DNA of 64,000 nucleotides from Cristatella mucedo (GCA_009760855.2 WPIO01000006.1:246001-310000); one strand, 5' to 3'; shown: positions 52,558 through 64,000, numbered from the stretch's first letter. Program-made: numbers and translations. Notes: a model not told the origin generated them from the sequence alone.

Positions 52558-53995
52558 TCTCCTCGTAGGTGTCGAACTCCAACGAACTACAAATGGGAGC
52601 AGCTCGCCGAATCACCCACCGATCGGGCCGGCCGACGGCAGCGTCGTACCTCCAGAGCAGCCGCAGCGACCGCGGCGAAACGAGAACCGAGGCGCCGGCG
52701 AGCTGCTGCTGCCGCTTCGCTGCGCCGCGAGCTAGCGCGCTCGCCCGTCCAAACGTCGACGGCGGCAAGCGCCGGAGAGAGCGACTACGGCGATTTTGAG
52801 CCGAGCCGCGCCGCGCATCGCCGCCCACACGACTGGGCGTTGGCTCGCGGGCTCGGGCGGGCGGCGCCCGCTGAGCGCTGAGCGAGCTGCGAAGTCGCGG
52901 CCATAGCGGGCTAGCGGCGCGGCGGCGCGGCGGCCGGCAGTCAGAGCCGCCGAAGCAGCGGGCGCGCGCGAGTCGCCGATCCGCGCGGGCCGGACACACC
53001 CACCCCGTTTAGCAGACGGCGGTCTACGCAGCCGCGAGCGCACGATGGAAGCTAGCACGGCGTAGGCGGCTTCTGCGGAGGCCGGCGTGTAGCGTTACCA
53101 CTTTAGATTTTCGTCGCGGCCTTCACCGACGGTTCTGCGTTTCGGATTGCTACGTCCGGCAGCAGCGAAGCCTCGCGCGAGCTCGCCAGGCGGACTGAGC
53201 GGTCGAAGATGGCGAGCGCAGGGACGGGGCGTGGCTGCGTGAATCACGTTCATCGTCGGGGGGCGTTTCGCGCCGAGCCGGCAGGTGGTGGTTGCGCTTT
53301 CCGGCCCGCCGCTCGAAAACGAGGCGCGGGATGCGGCTGGCGTAAGCCGTCGACAGGGGCCGCGAGTTCGCGGAGCGTGGCGGCGTGGCCACCGATGCGG
53401 CGGGGGAGGGGCCGAGGCAGCCGTCCACAGCTGCAGGCTACCGCGGCCAGTCCCTAATGGCAGCTGCGCGTCTCTAGACGTCCTGCGGCGATCTAGCCGC
53501 TCGGCTGCGTTCTTTTCTACCGCCAGCGACGCCCTCAGCGGACAGCAGACAGCAGGTGCAACTCATTAGGTATGACGTTGCTTCGCAAAACGGCTTCTCG
53601 AAAATACTTTCCATCTTGAAGCTGTGCGTGTTTGCCGCAGACACTTTAGGACCTGGCGCGGTCAAGATCAGTTCCTCGCTATCATTCGTCGTTCGCTGCT
53701 TTTTACGGAGCTGCTGACGGATGGTTCGACATTCTCAGTTTTTCGGCCAGCGAATGCGCTCGAATGCGTAGCATTTCTAAGCCCACGGAGAGTTGGCGAC
53801 CCATTATCTCCCGACAATTTGCAGTGTGCTCATGAAAATTTTGCTGAATGTACACACGAAGTCGTACGATTTAAATCGCTAATTTGATTAACAGCATGTA
53901 ATACATACGACGGCGGCAGGTTTTACTGAAACTAGACTGGACAAATCTCGCAGAGCCACAATAAGAGCAGCGATACATTTTTAGTGAGCAAAGGA
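52558..53995. promoter_or_regulatory. GC-rich 5' region of the ERM gene
   Basis: Immediately upstream of the ERM start codon lies about 1 kb of CpG-dense sequence (GCGCG and CGCCG runs, especially 52700-53420), unlike the AT-richer flanks. It probably holds the promoter and 5' untranslated exon(s). Open frames here are typical of GC-rich noncoding DNA and none is recognised. From about 53560 to 53995 the composition returns to average and nothing is recognised. Confidence 0.5.
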
Positions 53996-54000
53996 GAGAG

Positions 54001-54081
<81 letters not shown>
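53996..54081. repeat. (GA)n microsatellite
   Basis: GA run of about 80 bp upstream of the ERM gene. Confidence 0.95.
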
Positions 54082-54083
<2 letters not shown>

Positions 54084-54290
54084 GTGAGAGAAGTTTCTGT
54101 CATCAACTGTGTATTTCAATGCTCTTCCAACTGCATGTACTTGATAGTACGCAAAACTACGAAGCGGGCTCGCTGCGACGTATATTCTGGCGGACGCCCG
54201 CAGCGCTCCCGAACGGAGCCGGCGTGCCCTCCGCCGGCTCACTTCGAACTGGCCTTCCCACCGCCTCCCCTGTAGGCTGCGACTCGCTCT

Positions 54291-54470
54291 CATAAACCGC
54301 TTCCCCATAAAGCGGCACGGCGAATAAACCAGCGGCAGCGCCATAAACTCCGCTAGTTTATAAACAAGGCTTGGTCATAAACTGGCCGCAACGGTAATAA
54401 CGTGACCGTAAAGCCTACCGGCCCATAAGCTTATAGCACGGCAATAAAGCAGTCGCAAACGGTCTCTAAG
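54291..54470. repeat. Degenerate ~17-bp periodic TAAA array
   Basis: About ten occurrences of TAAA or TAAC/TAAG, usually preceded by CA and separated by GC-rich 11-18 bp spacers, with most spacings between 15 and 20 bp (mode 17). The spacers do not align well with each other. Confidence 0.5.
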
Positions 54471-54479
54471 TTTACCAAT

Positions 54480-54905
54480 GGAATAGCTCACTCATTTCCC
54501 CCGCGAGGACCTGGGGAGACTGAAACTGGCGCAGCAGTTCAGCTTGGTACGAAGGGGCCAAGCCATTGCTGGCCGTATGGTTCAGCGTACGAGTTTTGTT
54601 CAGTATTGTTCGTTTGTTCAGTTTGATCAACCTCATTCACCCAAGGAGACATGTCATGGAAGCTCCGGTCTTTGTTGACTGTTGCCTTGCAACCGTATTC
54701 ATTACCAGCTGCAGAGGCTTAGCGGCTTGTTCGGTAGCCCGGCTGAATGGAAATTGCAATTATCCAGCTTAGACAGAACCAGGGAGCTTGTTAAACTGTT
54801 ACCAAGCTGCCGTGGAAGACAGGCCCTAACTTTACATAGTGATGGAACATGATGGCTAACGGGGGGAGGCAGTCTTCTTCATAAAACTTACAAAATTTAA
54901 GCATT
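54480..54905 (-). mobile_element. LINE B coding fragment
   Basis: Antisense segment equivalent to 24540-24960 of the longest copy (CTGCAGAGGCTTAGCGG, GGAACATGATGGCTAAC), strongly decayed. Confidence 0.6.
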
Positions 54906-55990
54906 TATACAAATATATGCCTAGCAGACACATACCCAGATGCAGATGCTGTATATACAAAGATAGTCACTACTAGTTTCTCAAAGACGAGACTGCTGAC
55001 GCTGAGAATGTCTGAGCTCTGACAATGGCAACAGGAAGAAGCAGGCGTACCGTTACACTGGACCAGCTACCGAGAAATATCGACCTGAGGCTTGGCCTCC
55101 AACTAAGAGGAACCGTCAGCTCAGCCGGATTAAATTGGGAAAGTGCGCACAATCCCGAGGTCACTCCTGAAGACCAGGGCAAAACAGTAACCGCGGAAGC
55201 CCAGTCATCTGGCAAGGCTATCAAGGCCGATACTTTGATCTCTGGCGCGGTTCTTTGAACCGTATCCCAGGAAGAGTGGTTCGCGACCGGAAACCAGATT
55301 TCGAAAGAGGAACACTAGATGTCCGAAGGAGGATTATGCAGTGCCGAGAGGTAAACAATGATAATAATGCTTCTTATAAAACATTTTCATCTTTTCCTAG
55401 GAGAAACTAATCTCTTTCTCGGCACTTTTGCGAAATTTGTACGGAAGCCGATTACTCCCGATGGACTTCCTGCGTCGGGAGCCCATCCAGTCTTGGTCGT
55501 ACGTACGGCCAGACTAAATCCAAGTAAAGTAAATAAAGAAATCGAGCGCTCATTATCGATTCGACGGTGCCCTGCCAGGTGCTCCGGTGCGCCAGTATTC
55601 ATGACGTCATCCATGCGCAGCCGGCCGGCGTTGGCCGCGCCGGCTTTCTATTTCACCGCGACCGTAGCCCGAGCGTAGGACTTGGATGGATTGAAGGGAG
55701 CAAGGAATGCACCGGCGAGTGTCCGAGTGTCCTACTGGCACCAGAGAGTGTGTTCTCAAGTGTCTATCTAGAAGTGATCATTGCAACGAAGATTCTCCTC
55801 TGCATGTGCCATTAGGCGGCATACGAAGAGTGTTATATGTATGTCTATGGCTTCGCAGCTCAGACCGCTGCACTCAGAGAGAGGGCCACTGTATTTCGCA
55901 AAGGAATAGTTCGCGGTTTTACTGGCCTGAAAACGAACGGTCCTAAGAGATTACCATAGATGCGGTTGAGGAGCGGCAGTTGGTGCAAGG
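54906..55990. other. Unassigned sequence
   Basis: Only a decayed L2-type tail near 55400; the open frames at 55025-55258 and 55358-55678 are unrecognised. Confidence 0.4.
55355..55445 (-). mobile_element. L2/CR1-type LINE tail, decayed
   Basis: Antisense tail remnant (GAGAAACTAATCTCTTTCTC) after ATAATAATG. Confidence 0.4.
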
Positions 55991-56125
55991 CTGTTAAAAC
56001 GCCTATTGACTCAATCTGCTTCATAGCCCTAGACTTGCAGTGAAAAATAAAGATTGTCGGCTGCCAGGACTCGAACCCACGACCTGGCTCGTGAAGGGTG
56101 AGCACACCTTGCCCCTTAAGACGCA
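55990..56125 (-). mobile_element. S1-like tRNA-derived SINE, decayed
   Basis: Antisense copy: B-box GTGGGTTCGAGTCC, with a shortened body. Confidence 0.55.
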
Positions 56126-56457
56126 GCGCCGGTGACAAACGGGTACGTATTGTGCTATGCTAAGAAGTAGCGCGATCCGGTGTCGGTAGCCGCAGGCTTT
56201 GCCCCTACACTCTAAATGAAGCTCGTATCGCGCCGCTCATTAAGCGGTTAGTGCAACTAGACCTCAAAGCCTTAAACAGCACCCGCCAATTGCAAGTGCT
56301 GCTTTTCGTATAAAAAACACTGGAACGTAAGTACCGGGAGAATTGCGTAATGCTTCAGCTAAACATCAAACTTAGCAAGTATTGCAGTCACGATTTAGAG
56401 CTAATTTCTTCATAAAGACAGCGCTACATGTGTGTCTACTGTCACTTCTTAGGAATA

Positions 56458-57133
56458 CTGTCGACCCTCGTGTATCGCGGTTAATCCGTTCGAGACTCTG
56501 CCGCGATAGGTGAATTTCCGCGAAGTAGGATTCTTTATTTATAAATCGAATATTTTCCTAGTTAGAGCATAGAAGACCTGTTTACGACCCTCTAAATACG
56601 GTGTTCAACATTACTATAGCCTTCCGGACATGAGATAGCACCCATTTAGTCACCGTTACACTCGTTTTACCAAATATATTAGACAAAATAAGAGAAAATA
56701 GGACATATTAGACGTTACAAGCATCGTATTATTATTATTGTACATTTAATTGCACACACAATTCATACGCACAAACACCAAGCTATGAAAGTAGTGCGTT
56801 TGCTGATGAAGCGATTAAGATGAAGAGATGTACGGCACAGCAAAGAAGAGCAAGGTCACTGCTCCTCTGATGGCCCGACTTCAGTAGGAGAGTCTCCAGG
56901 TGGTGCAGTATCTTTAACAGGTGCGTCGTCGTCTTCTTCCGCGTTCCATACGTACAGCAATTTTAATTTTAATGCAGAGGTGTATAATTGACTCAGACTA
57001 ACGAGCGAGCGCTGTATCATTTTCACTATTTCGATCACCTTACATCACTTTTTAATGAATATACACGTATTTAAAAATACCGCGACAGAGTGAAGCCGCA
57101 ACAGTCGAAGCGCGAAGTAGCGACGGACGACTG
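56458..57133. mobile_element. Pogo/Tigger-like element with TA target duplication
   Basis: 676 bp with imperfect terminal inverted repeats (CTGTCGACCCTCGTGTATCG and, read inward, CAGTCGTCCGTCGCTACTTC), bordered on both sides by TA, as in Tc1/mariner/pogo elements. CCGCGATAGGTGAATTTCC near the left end is typical of Tigger-like families. The minus strand contains a 60-codon frame at 56856-57038, ending DSPTEVGPSEEQ, possibly a leftover of the transposase C-terminus. Most of the transposase is deleted. Confidence 0.68.
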
Positions 57134-57329
57134 TACTTACTTAGGTAGAGTCTCTCTTCTGCTTCTAACTGCATGTCGGCAGTTTTTGATACCTTCGACT
57201 CTGAACTAATTAAGTGCCCCACATCTCGCCTGCGCATCGCCGGCACAGCATTTCGGTTGTGTAAGCGGGAGATTTCAGAGCCTGGATGCCAACGCTCCAG
57301 TAAGCCCTTTATGTGCGCAGTGCCTAACG

Positions 57330-57645
57330 GTTCATTTAGAAGCCGTACTCTCGCCTCCCTCTTTTTGTGTGCGCTCCCTTTGCAGCAAATGTAAAGCGCC
57401 TAGGAAGAGACCGAGTTCTCCGAGGGTGCTTTATCAAATGTATGATTGTTATTTTTCTATCTATAGATAATGACGTCAACCTGAAAATTCTTGGTTTTTG
57501 CTCCTATGCAGATGGCACTCGCTTCCATCTGTGCATAGATTTTTCTTCTGGTACCGCAGACCCTCCAATTTCCGAAAGGATGCCGATTTCCTTGCAGTCG
57601 GCCTTGCGACTGACATTTGCACTCGCCACTGGCAGCAAGCCATCC
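57330..57645 (+). mobile_element. L2/CR1-type LINE tail and reverse-transcriptase scrap
   Basis: A family tail at 57380-57445 is followed by a separate scrap with LGFCSYADGTRFHLCIDF, a mutated YADD box. Probably two insertions. Confidence 0.6.
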
Positions 57646-57874
57646 TAGATTAAATCGCGTGAAGAGCAACCCAGTAGCTACGGGTGATGTCACTCACAAA
57701 CTGGAAAGCCTCAACCTTAAATACGCCTATCCGGCATCGCTCTTTTAGTCTCTGCAAGATTAGTAACGGGCGTCCAATTTTTAGTTGATCTTGAGCTGAA
57801 TGATCGAAACAGCTTTATAGCCGAGGACCCTAACGAAGGATAAAGCGAAAACAAAACCCAGGACTACCATTCAT

Positions 57875-58045
57875 CCTAGCTGATTAAACAGCCTCTTTTT
57901 GTATAGCGACAGAAGAGCCTTTACGGCTATCACCACCGCTTGCAGTGGTGATAAAGGATCGCCCACCGCAGGAATCGAACCCACGACCTCGGGACTGAGG
58001 TCGTGAAAGCAACCGCCTTACCTAGTGTGCCATCACGGCTCACCA
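57875..58045 (-). mobile_element. S1 tRNA-derived SINE
   Basis: Well-preserved antisense copy with both polymerase III boxes and the TTTTTGTATAGCGACAGAAG body; it adjoins a CT tract. Confidence 0.8.
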
Positions 58046-58060
58046 AATGGCTTCCATACC

Positions 58061-58061
<1 letters not shown>

Positions 58062-58113
<52 letters not shown>
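58062..58113. repeat. (CT)n microsatellite
   Basis: CT run of about 50 bp adjoining an S1 SINE. Confidence 0.95.
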
Positions 58114-58117
<4 letters not shown>

Positions 58118-58454
58118 ATTTCACTGCGATGGGACGCCCGCCCGGGACGAGTACTAGTAGGCGTGGGCCAGGCGAGCGACTACAGCAAACAGGACTGGAG
58201 CAAGGGATGCAGCGCGAACCTGTTCTCTAGTGAGCCGGAAGCAGAGGCGGCAGCGAGGCTGTCACCAGCACAATGCCCAACGAGACGTTCTGCTAACGTG
58301 CTGTCGGCATAGAAAAAGCAAATGTCCTGCAACAGCTACCAATAATTCGATGAGATTAGTTTCATAACGAGGACTACTTGTTCCTCACCGCACGCGCTTT
58401 TTCCACGTGAAGCGCCCAGTCTGCATATCGCCTCTGGATATTTGCCTGAGGGTA

Positions 58455-58592
58455 AGGTGCTCGGACTTGACGGCTAAAAATAGTGAGTTGGAGTGATCAG
58501 ACATCATCAGGCATCAGAAAATTCCATATTGCCTACTGCCTAAAGACTCTGCAGTCTCTATACGAACGAGGCTGTTTGATCAGCCGACGTTT
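58455..58592 (+). mobile_element. S1-like SINE, decayed
   Basis: Sense copy: TGCCTACTGCCTAAAGACTC and a 3' end GAGGCTGTTTGATCAGCC. The tRNA-like head is barely recognisable. Confidence 0.5.
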
Positions 58593-58614
58593 ACTTTCTT
58601 TTTATGCGAGCTAG

Positions 58615-58690
58615 AGCTGTAGCCTTCGATCGGCTTCTAGAAAGAGATTTAGTTCTCTGAGGGCACTATATCAAATCCATTATTATTACT
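58615..58690 (+). mobile_element. L2/CR1-type LINE tail
   Basis: Tail-only copy: AGAAAGAGATTTAGTTCTCT followed by GGGCACTATATCAAATCC and ATTATTATTACT. Confidence 0.65.
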
Positions 58691-58794
58691 ATTTATTTAA
58701 TGTTTACCTGGTACTATGTAAATATTACAAGGGGATTGCTGTGCATCCCTTACAGCCTATGAGAAATGAATAGAAAGTGATCTAGTTCTCTTGT

Positions 58795-58932
58795 GCAAGA
58801 GACGCAGAAGTGGTTAAGGTGCTCGCCTCGACCAAAGTCTGGCCGAGGTCGTGGGCTCGAGTCCCGTGACATATGTGAAATGCCTGAATAGAGATTCAGT
58901 TCTCTAAAGGCGCTATACAAATGAATTTTATT
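58795..58932 (+). mobile_element. S2 tRNA-derived SINE
   Basis: Sense copy: GTGGTTAAGGTGCTCGCC, GGGCTCGAGTCCCG, GAATAGAGATTCAGTTCTCT and GGCGCTATACAAATGAAT. Confidence 0.75.
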
Positions 58933-58944
58933 TATTAATTTTAT

Positions 58945-59010
58945 CACTTTGCAGCAAAGGTAAAGCGCCTAGAGAGAGATTAAGTTCTCTGAGGGCGCTT
59001 TATCAAGTGA

Positions 59011-59043
<33 letters not shown>
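58945..59043 (+). mobile_element. L2/CR1-type LINE tail with (ATT)n
   Basis: Tail-only copy ending in a clean (ATT)n run at 59012-59043. It abuts the S2 SINE at 58795-58930. Confidence 0.75.
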
Positions 59044-59599
59044 TGTGATAATAACTAATGCTTTATTACCATGTTACGGAAAACGAAAACGCTAATTAAC
59101 GTAAGGTTCGTTACCGATTGGTGAGAAAGTAAACACAAATTCCGAATTTTAATGCTTAGTAGCATCGAGGCCATGCCACAAGCCACCGTTGTCCGTTCAT
59201 AAAAGCAGTCACGGGACACTTGCTTTGCATGGAAACTACTTTTACTCTCCCACATCTGCCTCGAAGATCAAAAGCTCCTTTTCCGAATAATTTCTCCGGT
59301 TGAGTCGATTTTTGACGTTACCAGTTTTATTTCCCTTGCATTTACTGAAGAATACGTCTAGCTTCTAATGCTGATCAACCTCTTGCGAAGGATCAACTAA
59401 AGCCCACAAGTGTACCGAGCACCAGCGAGCGTGTGGCAAGCTCTACGTAGGAAAGTTCACAGTATTTACTGCCCTTGTGCACTCCTGTACTTTGATTGCT
59501 GGGCTTCCTAGCTGCCAATCGAACTGATATGCACCCGGGTTACATGTCAGTGTGAGGGCTACCAGAAAGGTGCTGGTCAGCTGACTCTACAGACTCAAG

Positions 59600-59715
59600 T
59601 ATATAGCCTAAGCGGCATCCCTCCCGCTAGCAAAGGGAAATAAAGAATTGCTTACTGCAGGCCTTAAACCCACAAACTGGATCTTAAAGTGTGATCGCCA
59701 TACCGCCCCCTCCCC
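59600..59715 (-). mobile_element. S1-like SINE scrap
   Basis: Antisense scrap with GCTTACTGCAGGCCTTAAAC and a degenerate B box. Confidence 0.4.
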
Positions 59716-61224
59716 TGCCAAGACCCAAGGTCCGTATGTAAGGCCCAGCATCAGCGATGGGTGCAAGGCGTGCAGAAGTGAGCCGAGCCTAGCCGAGCGA
59801 GCCAGCAGTGCAAGGCTTGACACAGAGCCGTGTGTTCAACTGCCTACCCCCTCCCACGCGAGGCCTCGAGGCCCCGGGCTTCAGGGTGCCCGCAATTAAC
59901 CTGCGGCGTTGGCTGCACGGTCGTACGATCAAGCGACAGCTTAGACAGATGGCTTCGATTGTCTTTCTGAGCTTTGATTAGGCAGCTGCAAGAACCGCCG
60001 GGCTCAGGGCTCTCTGCTGAATAGAATCGGACAATGCCTTTTGTCGTCAGCTGTCCACGCCGATGGCTTTTGATTCGTGCCGTCATTTTCGCAGCCTCTC
60101 CTGCTGCTCCAGACGAACGACGCCGTCACGCCGAACGTGCTTGGAATCCGTTTCTTCGACGACGATGCTGCAGCTTGCTGATGAAATGCGGCGACGGGCG
60201 CGCAGCCTGGGCCAGTCGGCTAGCTCCGATGCCAAGTCTGACTTGCAACGATCGTTATGTAGCTCTCGAAGTGGTATCCACCAACCGCACAATTCCTGAA
60301 TAATACGGCCTTCGCTGTTTATCTAGGAAAGCAGCAAGTAGACGGGTAGATCTGGCTCGATTGCTTAGCAGGGCTCAGTCGACTTATTCCCTATTCCTCC
60401 CGTTGGGCCTAATGAGTAAGGCCGTTTGGTGCTTTCAGGAGCTGGCCACCGGCTTATCTTATTAATTGACACCCAATAGCTCCTCTGAGCAAGTGTTGAT
60501 GGCGGCGGCCATAGCACTGCAGGCGGTAGAAACTCCTGGATGCACGATCCCTATACGCGCCACCGCTATGGCTACGCGACGAAGGCCAGTCCCTGTTTGG
60601 CTAGGGTCTGAAATGAGGGTCTGTTCGCGTACTTTGCCTTGCCGTGTGACGCCGCCGCCGCAGAAGTGCCCTCTCTTCGAAGGAGGGACGAATCAATAGA
60701 GGCATTCTGCCCTCATCCACGAGAGGCATTCTGCCCTCATCCGCCGCGCGAGCTGCTGCTCTTCATGACTGCTCGTGACCTGGGAAAAATGATCGCCGCG
60801 CTACACGTCACTGTCGTGCGTCTCGAAATGTCAACTTTCCCGCGAGCCGTTCTTCAAAAGCATGTCTCGAACCAAGACGCCACACATCGCGCGAGAGCCC
60901 GCAAATGACACGGGCCTGCTTTGCGGTAGCAGCGCTATTGACAACGCCCAACTCGCGACAGCGTATACGATTGCCCGCTCATTGCAGCCAACTTGCGGCA
61001 GGCGACTCCAGGCGGACTCGTCACGAGGCTATAGCAGCGAATGCTCAGCCAATGCCCGGACTCATGACGATCGGCGGAGCGTCGCCCGAGGAGAGCCATT
61101 TTGGTCCGGTGCTCGCGTTATATAAGAGCCAGGTCGTCAGTAAGGCGTAAATGCGGTTGTGTGATTTAATATCATGCCTCTCATAAGCTTTGCCTTATCG
61201 CGGCTATTTCATAAGCGGTCTTTT
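59716..61224. other. GC-rich unassigned sequence
   Basis: Several overlapping short frames on both strands (for example 60063-60299 plus and 60083-60292 minus). CpG density is raised around 60600-61100, which could mark a promoter. No protein family is recognised. Confidence 0.35.
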
Positions 61225-61540
61225 ATTTCAAAGTTCATCCTTTGCGTGCTTGTGCGTGCTAAAACTGTGCCTGCTGCTACTGACCGTATCTATACATTGA
61301 CCCTATGCATGTCTGTCTAACAGTGTTAAGCTTGATGACATTGCCAATGCTACCATTAATCGTACGGTCACGCGTTCCTTATAGCGTCTGCAAAGGGCCT
61401 CGAAGGAATTTCAGTTCTCCGAGTTTGCTATGCAAATATTACCTTTGCTTAGCGCCATCAGACAACTGAATGTATTTTTAATATAATAATACATTTGAAG
61501 TCATTTGAAATGTATTTTTATTATTATTATTATAAAGTAA
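61225..61540 (+). mobile_element. L2/CR1-type LINE 3' end, decayed
   Basis: Shows the CTTGTGCGTGCT... and CCTATGCATGTCTG segments found near the end of family A, a degenerate tail, and ATTATTATTATTATAA. Confidence 0.5.
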
Positions 61541-62234
61541 GTGGCCATGCCGGATGCGGAGCCAGGAATTTCATCTTGGGGCAAGACCCACCAGATCTTG
61601 TGTACAGGCACAACCCACAAGTAATGAAACATTATTGCGCACGATCGTAGCGTTCATTAGACATAAACTCGGCGGTTGCTCATCTAGAGGAAGTAGCACA
61701 CAATTTTAACTGTGATGACGGTTGGAGGCGGAGTTGCAATGGTGTGCAGCCCAAGTAGCTGTCCTGCTATCGAAGGGGAATTTCCCTCTGTCCCCCCCCC
61801 GATTCCGCAACTTCGCCTAGCTCAAAGTTCATAATTGCGGGGCATTGTACCGTCCACTATCTTAAATCTCACGGCCGTCCTCGGAGAGCTGGTTGCTAAT
61901 AGCCACGAAGCGCTCTAATTTAACCTTTGACCCGCGCGTCATTCAGGTTCCTCGCCTCCAGACGTAGTTTGGATGTGGCTGACGTGAGGTGGCGGTTGGC
62001 GTAGTGCTTCCTTACAGGCGGTCTCCTCACGCTGGCTGCATCGACCTGTCGCTATCCGCCGCTAGCTGTCAAAACATCGTCGTAAACAAGTCTAAGCTTG
62101 CCGCGCGTGAACCTCCAGTTATAAGCTGTCGAGAGCCGCTGTCAGGCGTCTTCATCAAGGTTGCCATGGTCACTGTCTGATCTTCGAACGCCACTGCATC
62201 GGCGGTGCAGCGGTCAAACCAGCACAGTCAAAGG
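61541..62234. other. Unassigned sequence
   Basis: Nothing recognised. Confidence 0.45.
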
Positions 62235-62590
62235 CCTGTAGAGAAAAGGCTTTTGCCCACAGAGGACCCGAGGGTGCAAGGAGGCTGACAATGGTCCAGC
62301 AGTTCGGCTAGGCATGATGTCGAGAAGCCATGACGGGTCTTGTGGGTCAGTGTGAGAATTATGCACTGCACACCCGCCGATCGACTTCGGGCCATCGCAG
62401 TTCCTTCAGCAAGCGAAGGAGACACATGTCAACCCTCTGGAATTTTTTGACTACATGTGCTACCCTATTCATAACTAGCTGCAGAGGCTTTTCTATTGGT
62501 AGCTCAGCGCCAAAATGGAATTGCGGTTGTTCAGCTGAGGCGGAGCCGTCACTGAGCTGCTTCGGCCCGAGTCGAACTGCCGGCTGCTGG
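62235..62590 (-). mobile_element. LINE B coding fragment
   Basis: Antisense segment equivalent to 24600-24850 (GTCCAGCAGTTCGGCTAGGC, AACTAGCTGCAGAGGCTTTT), strongly decayed. Confidence 0.6.
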
Positions 62591-62744
62591 TTCTCACTGA
62601 CGCATTGGACTGCCAATTGAGTATGCGAAGCACGCCGAAGGCTACCGAAGTAAGTGGCAATTTTATTTTCCCCAGAAAGTGGGATCAGCATAACGAACGC
62701 CGTGGACCTTCGCGCCCAATGGGACGAAGCCGAGCATCAAAGCT

Positions 62745-62872
62745 TTACCGCAGCCAGGTCGTTAGTTCGAGTCCGGCTGCGAGAAATCTTGCATTGGCTC
62801 TTTCTTGCAAACACAGTAAAAGCAGTAAACGCTCTCCGTCCGCTATTTCAATGAAGCCATTGAATCGGCTGG
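62745..62872 (+). mobile_element. S1-like SINE, decayed
   Basis: Sense copy: GTCGTTAGTTCGAGTCCGGC and a 3' end AAGCCATTGAATCGGCT. Confidence 0.5.
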
Positions 62873-64000
62873 CCTGCACCTTGCTTACTAGGCACTGACT
62901 CGGCACTCGGGTGCCCGAGTGCCAGCCTCCTAAAGACCAGCCAGGGTCAAAGATCAGCCCCCCTAGGAGGCGACGACTGGCACGCCTAAGGATATTTCCA
63001 GCTACCGACATGCTCCGGCCAATCGAATCCAGATTGAGTCTTCTGATATTGGTAACCGAATGGTCTTGCAGAACATCAGCAGCCTGTACTTCCATCAGAA
63101 GCAGCCAAACTTTAGTCAAGCCGCATTTCAAAGCAGCCGACAATGGCATCGCATATATTGGTATGCGATGTACCATTGCAAGCCGGCTAGCCAGACAGGC
63201 CTACCGCCATTATTATCGGGCTCTCGGGGCTTATCGGTGAGCTCGTGTTTGTGCTTTCCGCGGCAGCAGTCTATGCAAATAGATTCAAAGAATGTCCCTT
63301 ATTTTCAAATCGACATGACTTGGCTTAAACCTGAGCATAGCCGATCGAATGAGCAGTTACAACCTAAGGAAAAACGGCATGCAGTCGCATTTGTGGCGCC
63401 GATGAGCTACTGCCGGGCGGCACCTAAAATAGCTCGCAGTTCAGGGGTGATGTTCTACTGGCCAGCCAACTGGGCGACGGGCAGCTGCCGTCGATCGGCC
63501 TTCAGCTGATGCCCGTCATTCTGCATGTCGGCGGAGGGGTATCGTAGGCAAGAACCTGCTGCTATTGCAAGCCGTGATGATAACCAGGATTACGCTCCCA
63601 ATCCGGAGATGGGCATGTGCACATTGGCACCAAAATCTTTGGCCAGGCGCATCCAGTGCCGTTTCAGCAGCCCTCTCTCGCGTGGTACAGGCTTCATTTG
63701 TCTAATGCAAGCCTGTTGAACCCAAGTCGCCGAGCGGGTACGCGTTTTCATTGTCCTAATGATCGGGTCTCGCAACGGCTCGCTTGCCACGAAATGAACG
63801 GATGGATGGATAGCGGGGCCATAGACGGTTAGCGTCTTCTCCGTAAGTGTAACTTGATGTAGGCCTGAGAACAGAGCTTGAAATCAGGAGGACATTGCGC
63901 CAGCACTGACCTTACGACAGTGAGAGGAAACGCAGAGGCACACTGATGCCAGGGCAAGGGAGCGAATAGACGTCTAAGACCTGCGGCCGCTCTCTCTCTC
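62873..64000. other. Unassigned sequence at the window end
   Basis: The longest frame (63060-63509, plus, 149 codons) has no recognisable motif and is probably chance. A CT run begins at the window edge. Confidence 0.4.

Noticed and set aside
54291-54470. CRISPR-like array
   Set aside because: The repeated unit is only about 5 bp, the spacing varies, and the DNA is animal.
63060-63509. 149-codon plus-strand frame as a gene
   Set aside because: No recognisable motif, no supported start context or splice signals, and a length within chance for this composition.

Overview
This is animal (metazoan) nuclear DNA, not microbial. It has split genes with canonical splice sites, decayed non-LTR retrotransposons, tRNA-derived SINEs, DNA-transposon relics and very long dinucleotide repeats. 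A non-vertebrate is most likely, because one rather divergent ezrin/radixin/moesin gene sits among invertebrate-style repeats. A lophotrochozoan is plausible, but the phylum cannot be fixed from this window.

Two host genes can be assembled exon by exon, both on the minus strand. MRPL43 (mitochondrial ribosomal protein mL43) occupies 6287-12491 in three exons: 12361-12491, 9302-9408 and 6287-6603. They join in frame to 184 codons plus stop. An ezrin/radixin/moesin (ERM) gene occupies 34568-52557 in thirteen coding exons totalling 1749 nt (582 codons plus stop). It encodes an N-terminal FERM domain, a coiled-coil alpha-helical region, an acidic linker and a C-terminal actin-binding domain. One of its introns uses a GC donor. 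Two orphan exon-like segments lie upstream of MRPL43 (13.7-14.8 kb).

Layout: 0-5.9 kb, L2/CR1-type LINE debris; 6.3-12.5 kb, MRPL43 with repeats in its introns; 13.3-16.1 kb, SINEs, a GA tract, an orphan exon and LINE ends; 16.2-23.8 kb, an AT-rich fossil of a virus-like or Polinton-like element; 24.2-29.1 kb, LINE copies; 28.2-34.1 kb, microsatellites, a SPIN-like hAT MITE and SINEs; 34.6-52.6 kb, the ERM gene with microsatellite-filled introns; 52.6-54 kb, a GC-rich ERM 5' region; 54-64 kb, repeats including a pogo/Tigger-like element with TA target duplications, and otherwise unassigned sequence.

The most unusual part is the 16.2-23.8 kb fossil. It holds broken open frames on both strands with a phage tail-fibre-like repeat (short segments ending in Asn-Pro-x-Asp/Asn-Pro motifs), two compactly spaced small genes, a 268-bp tandem duplication, and a decayed DDE integrase whose first catalytic Asp codon has become Tyr. 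LINEs and SINEs have inserted into it, so it predates them. The parent element is not identified.
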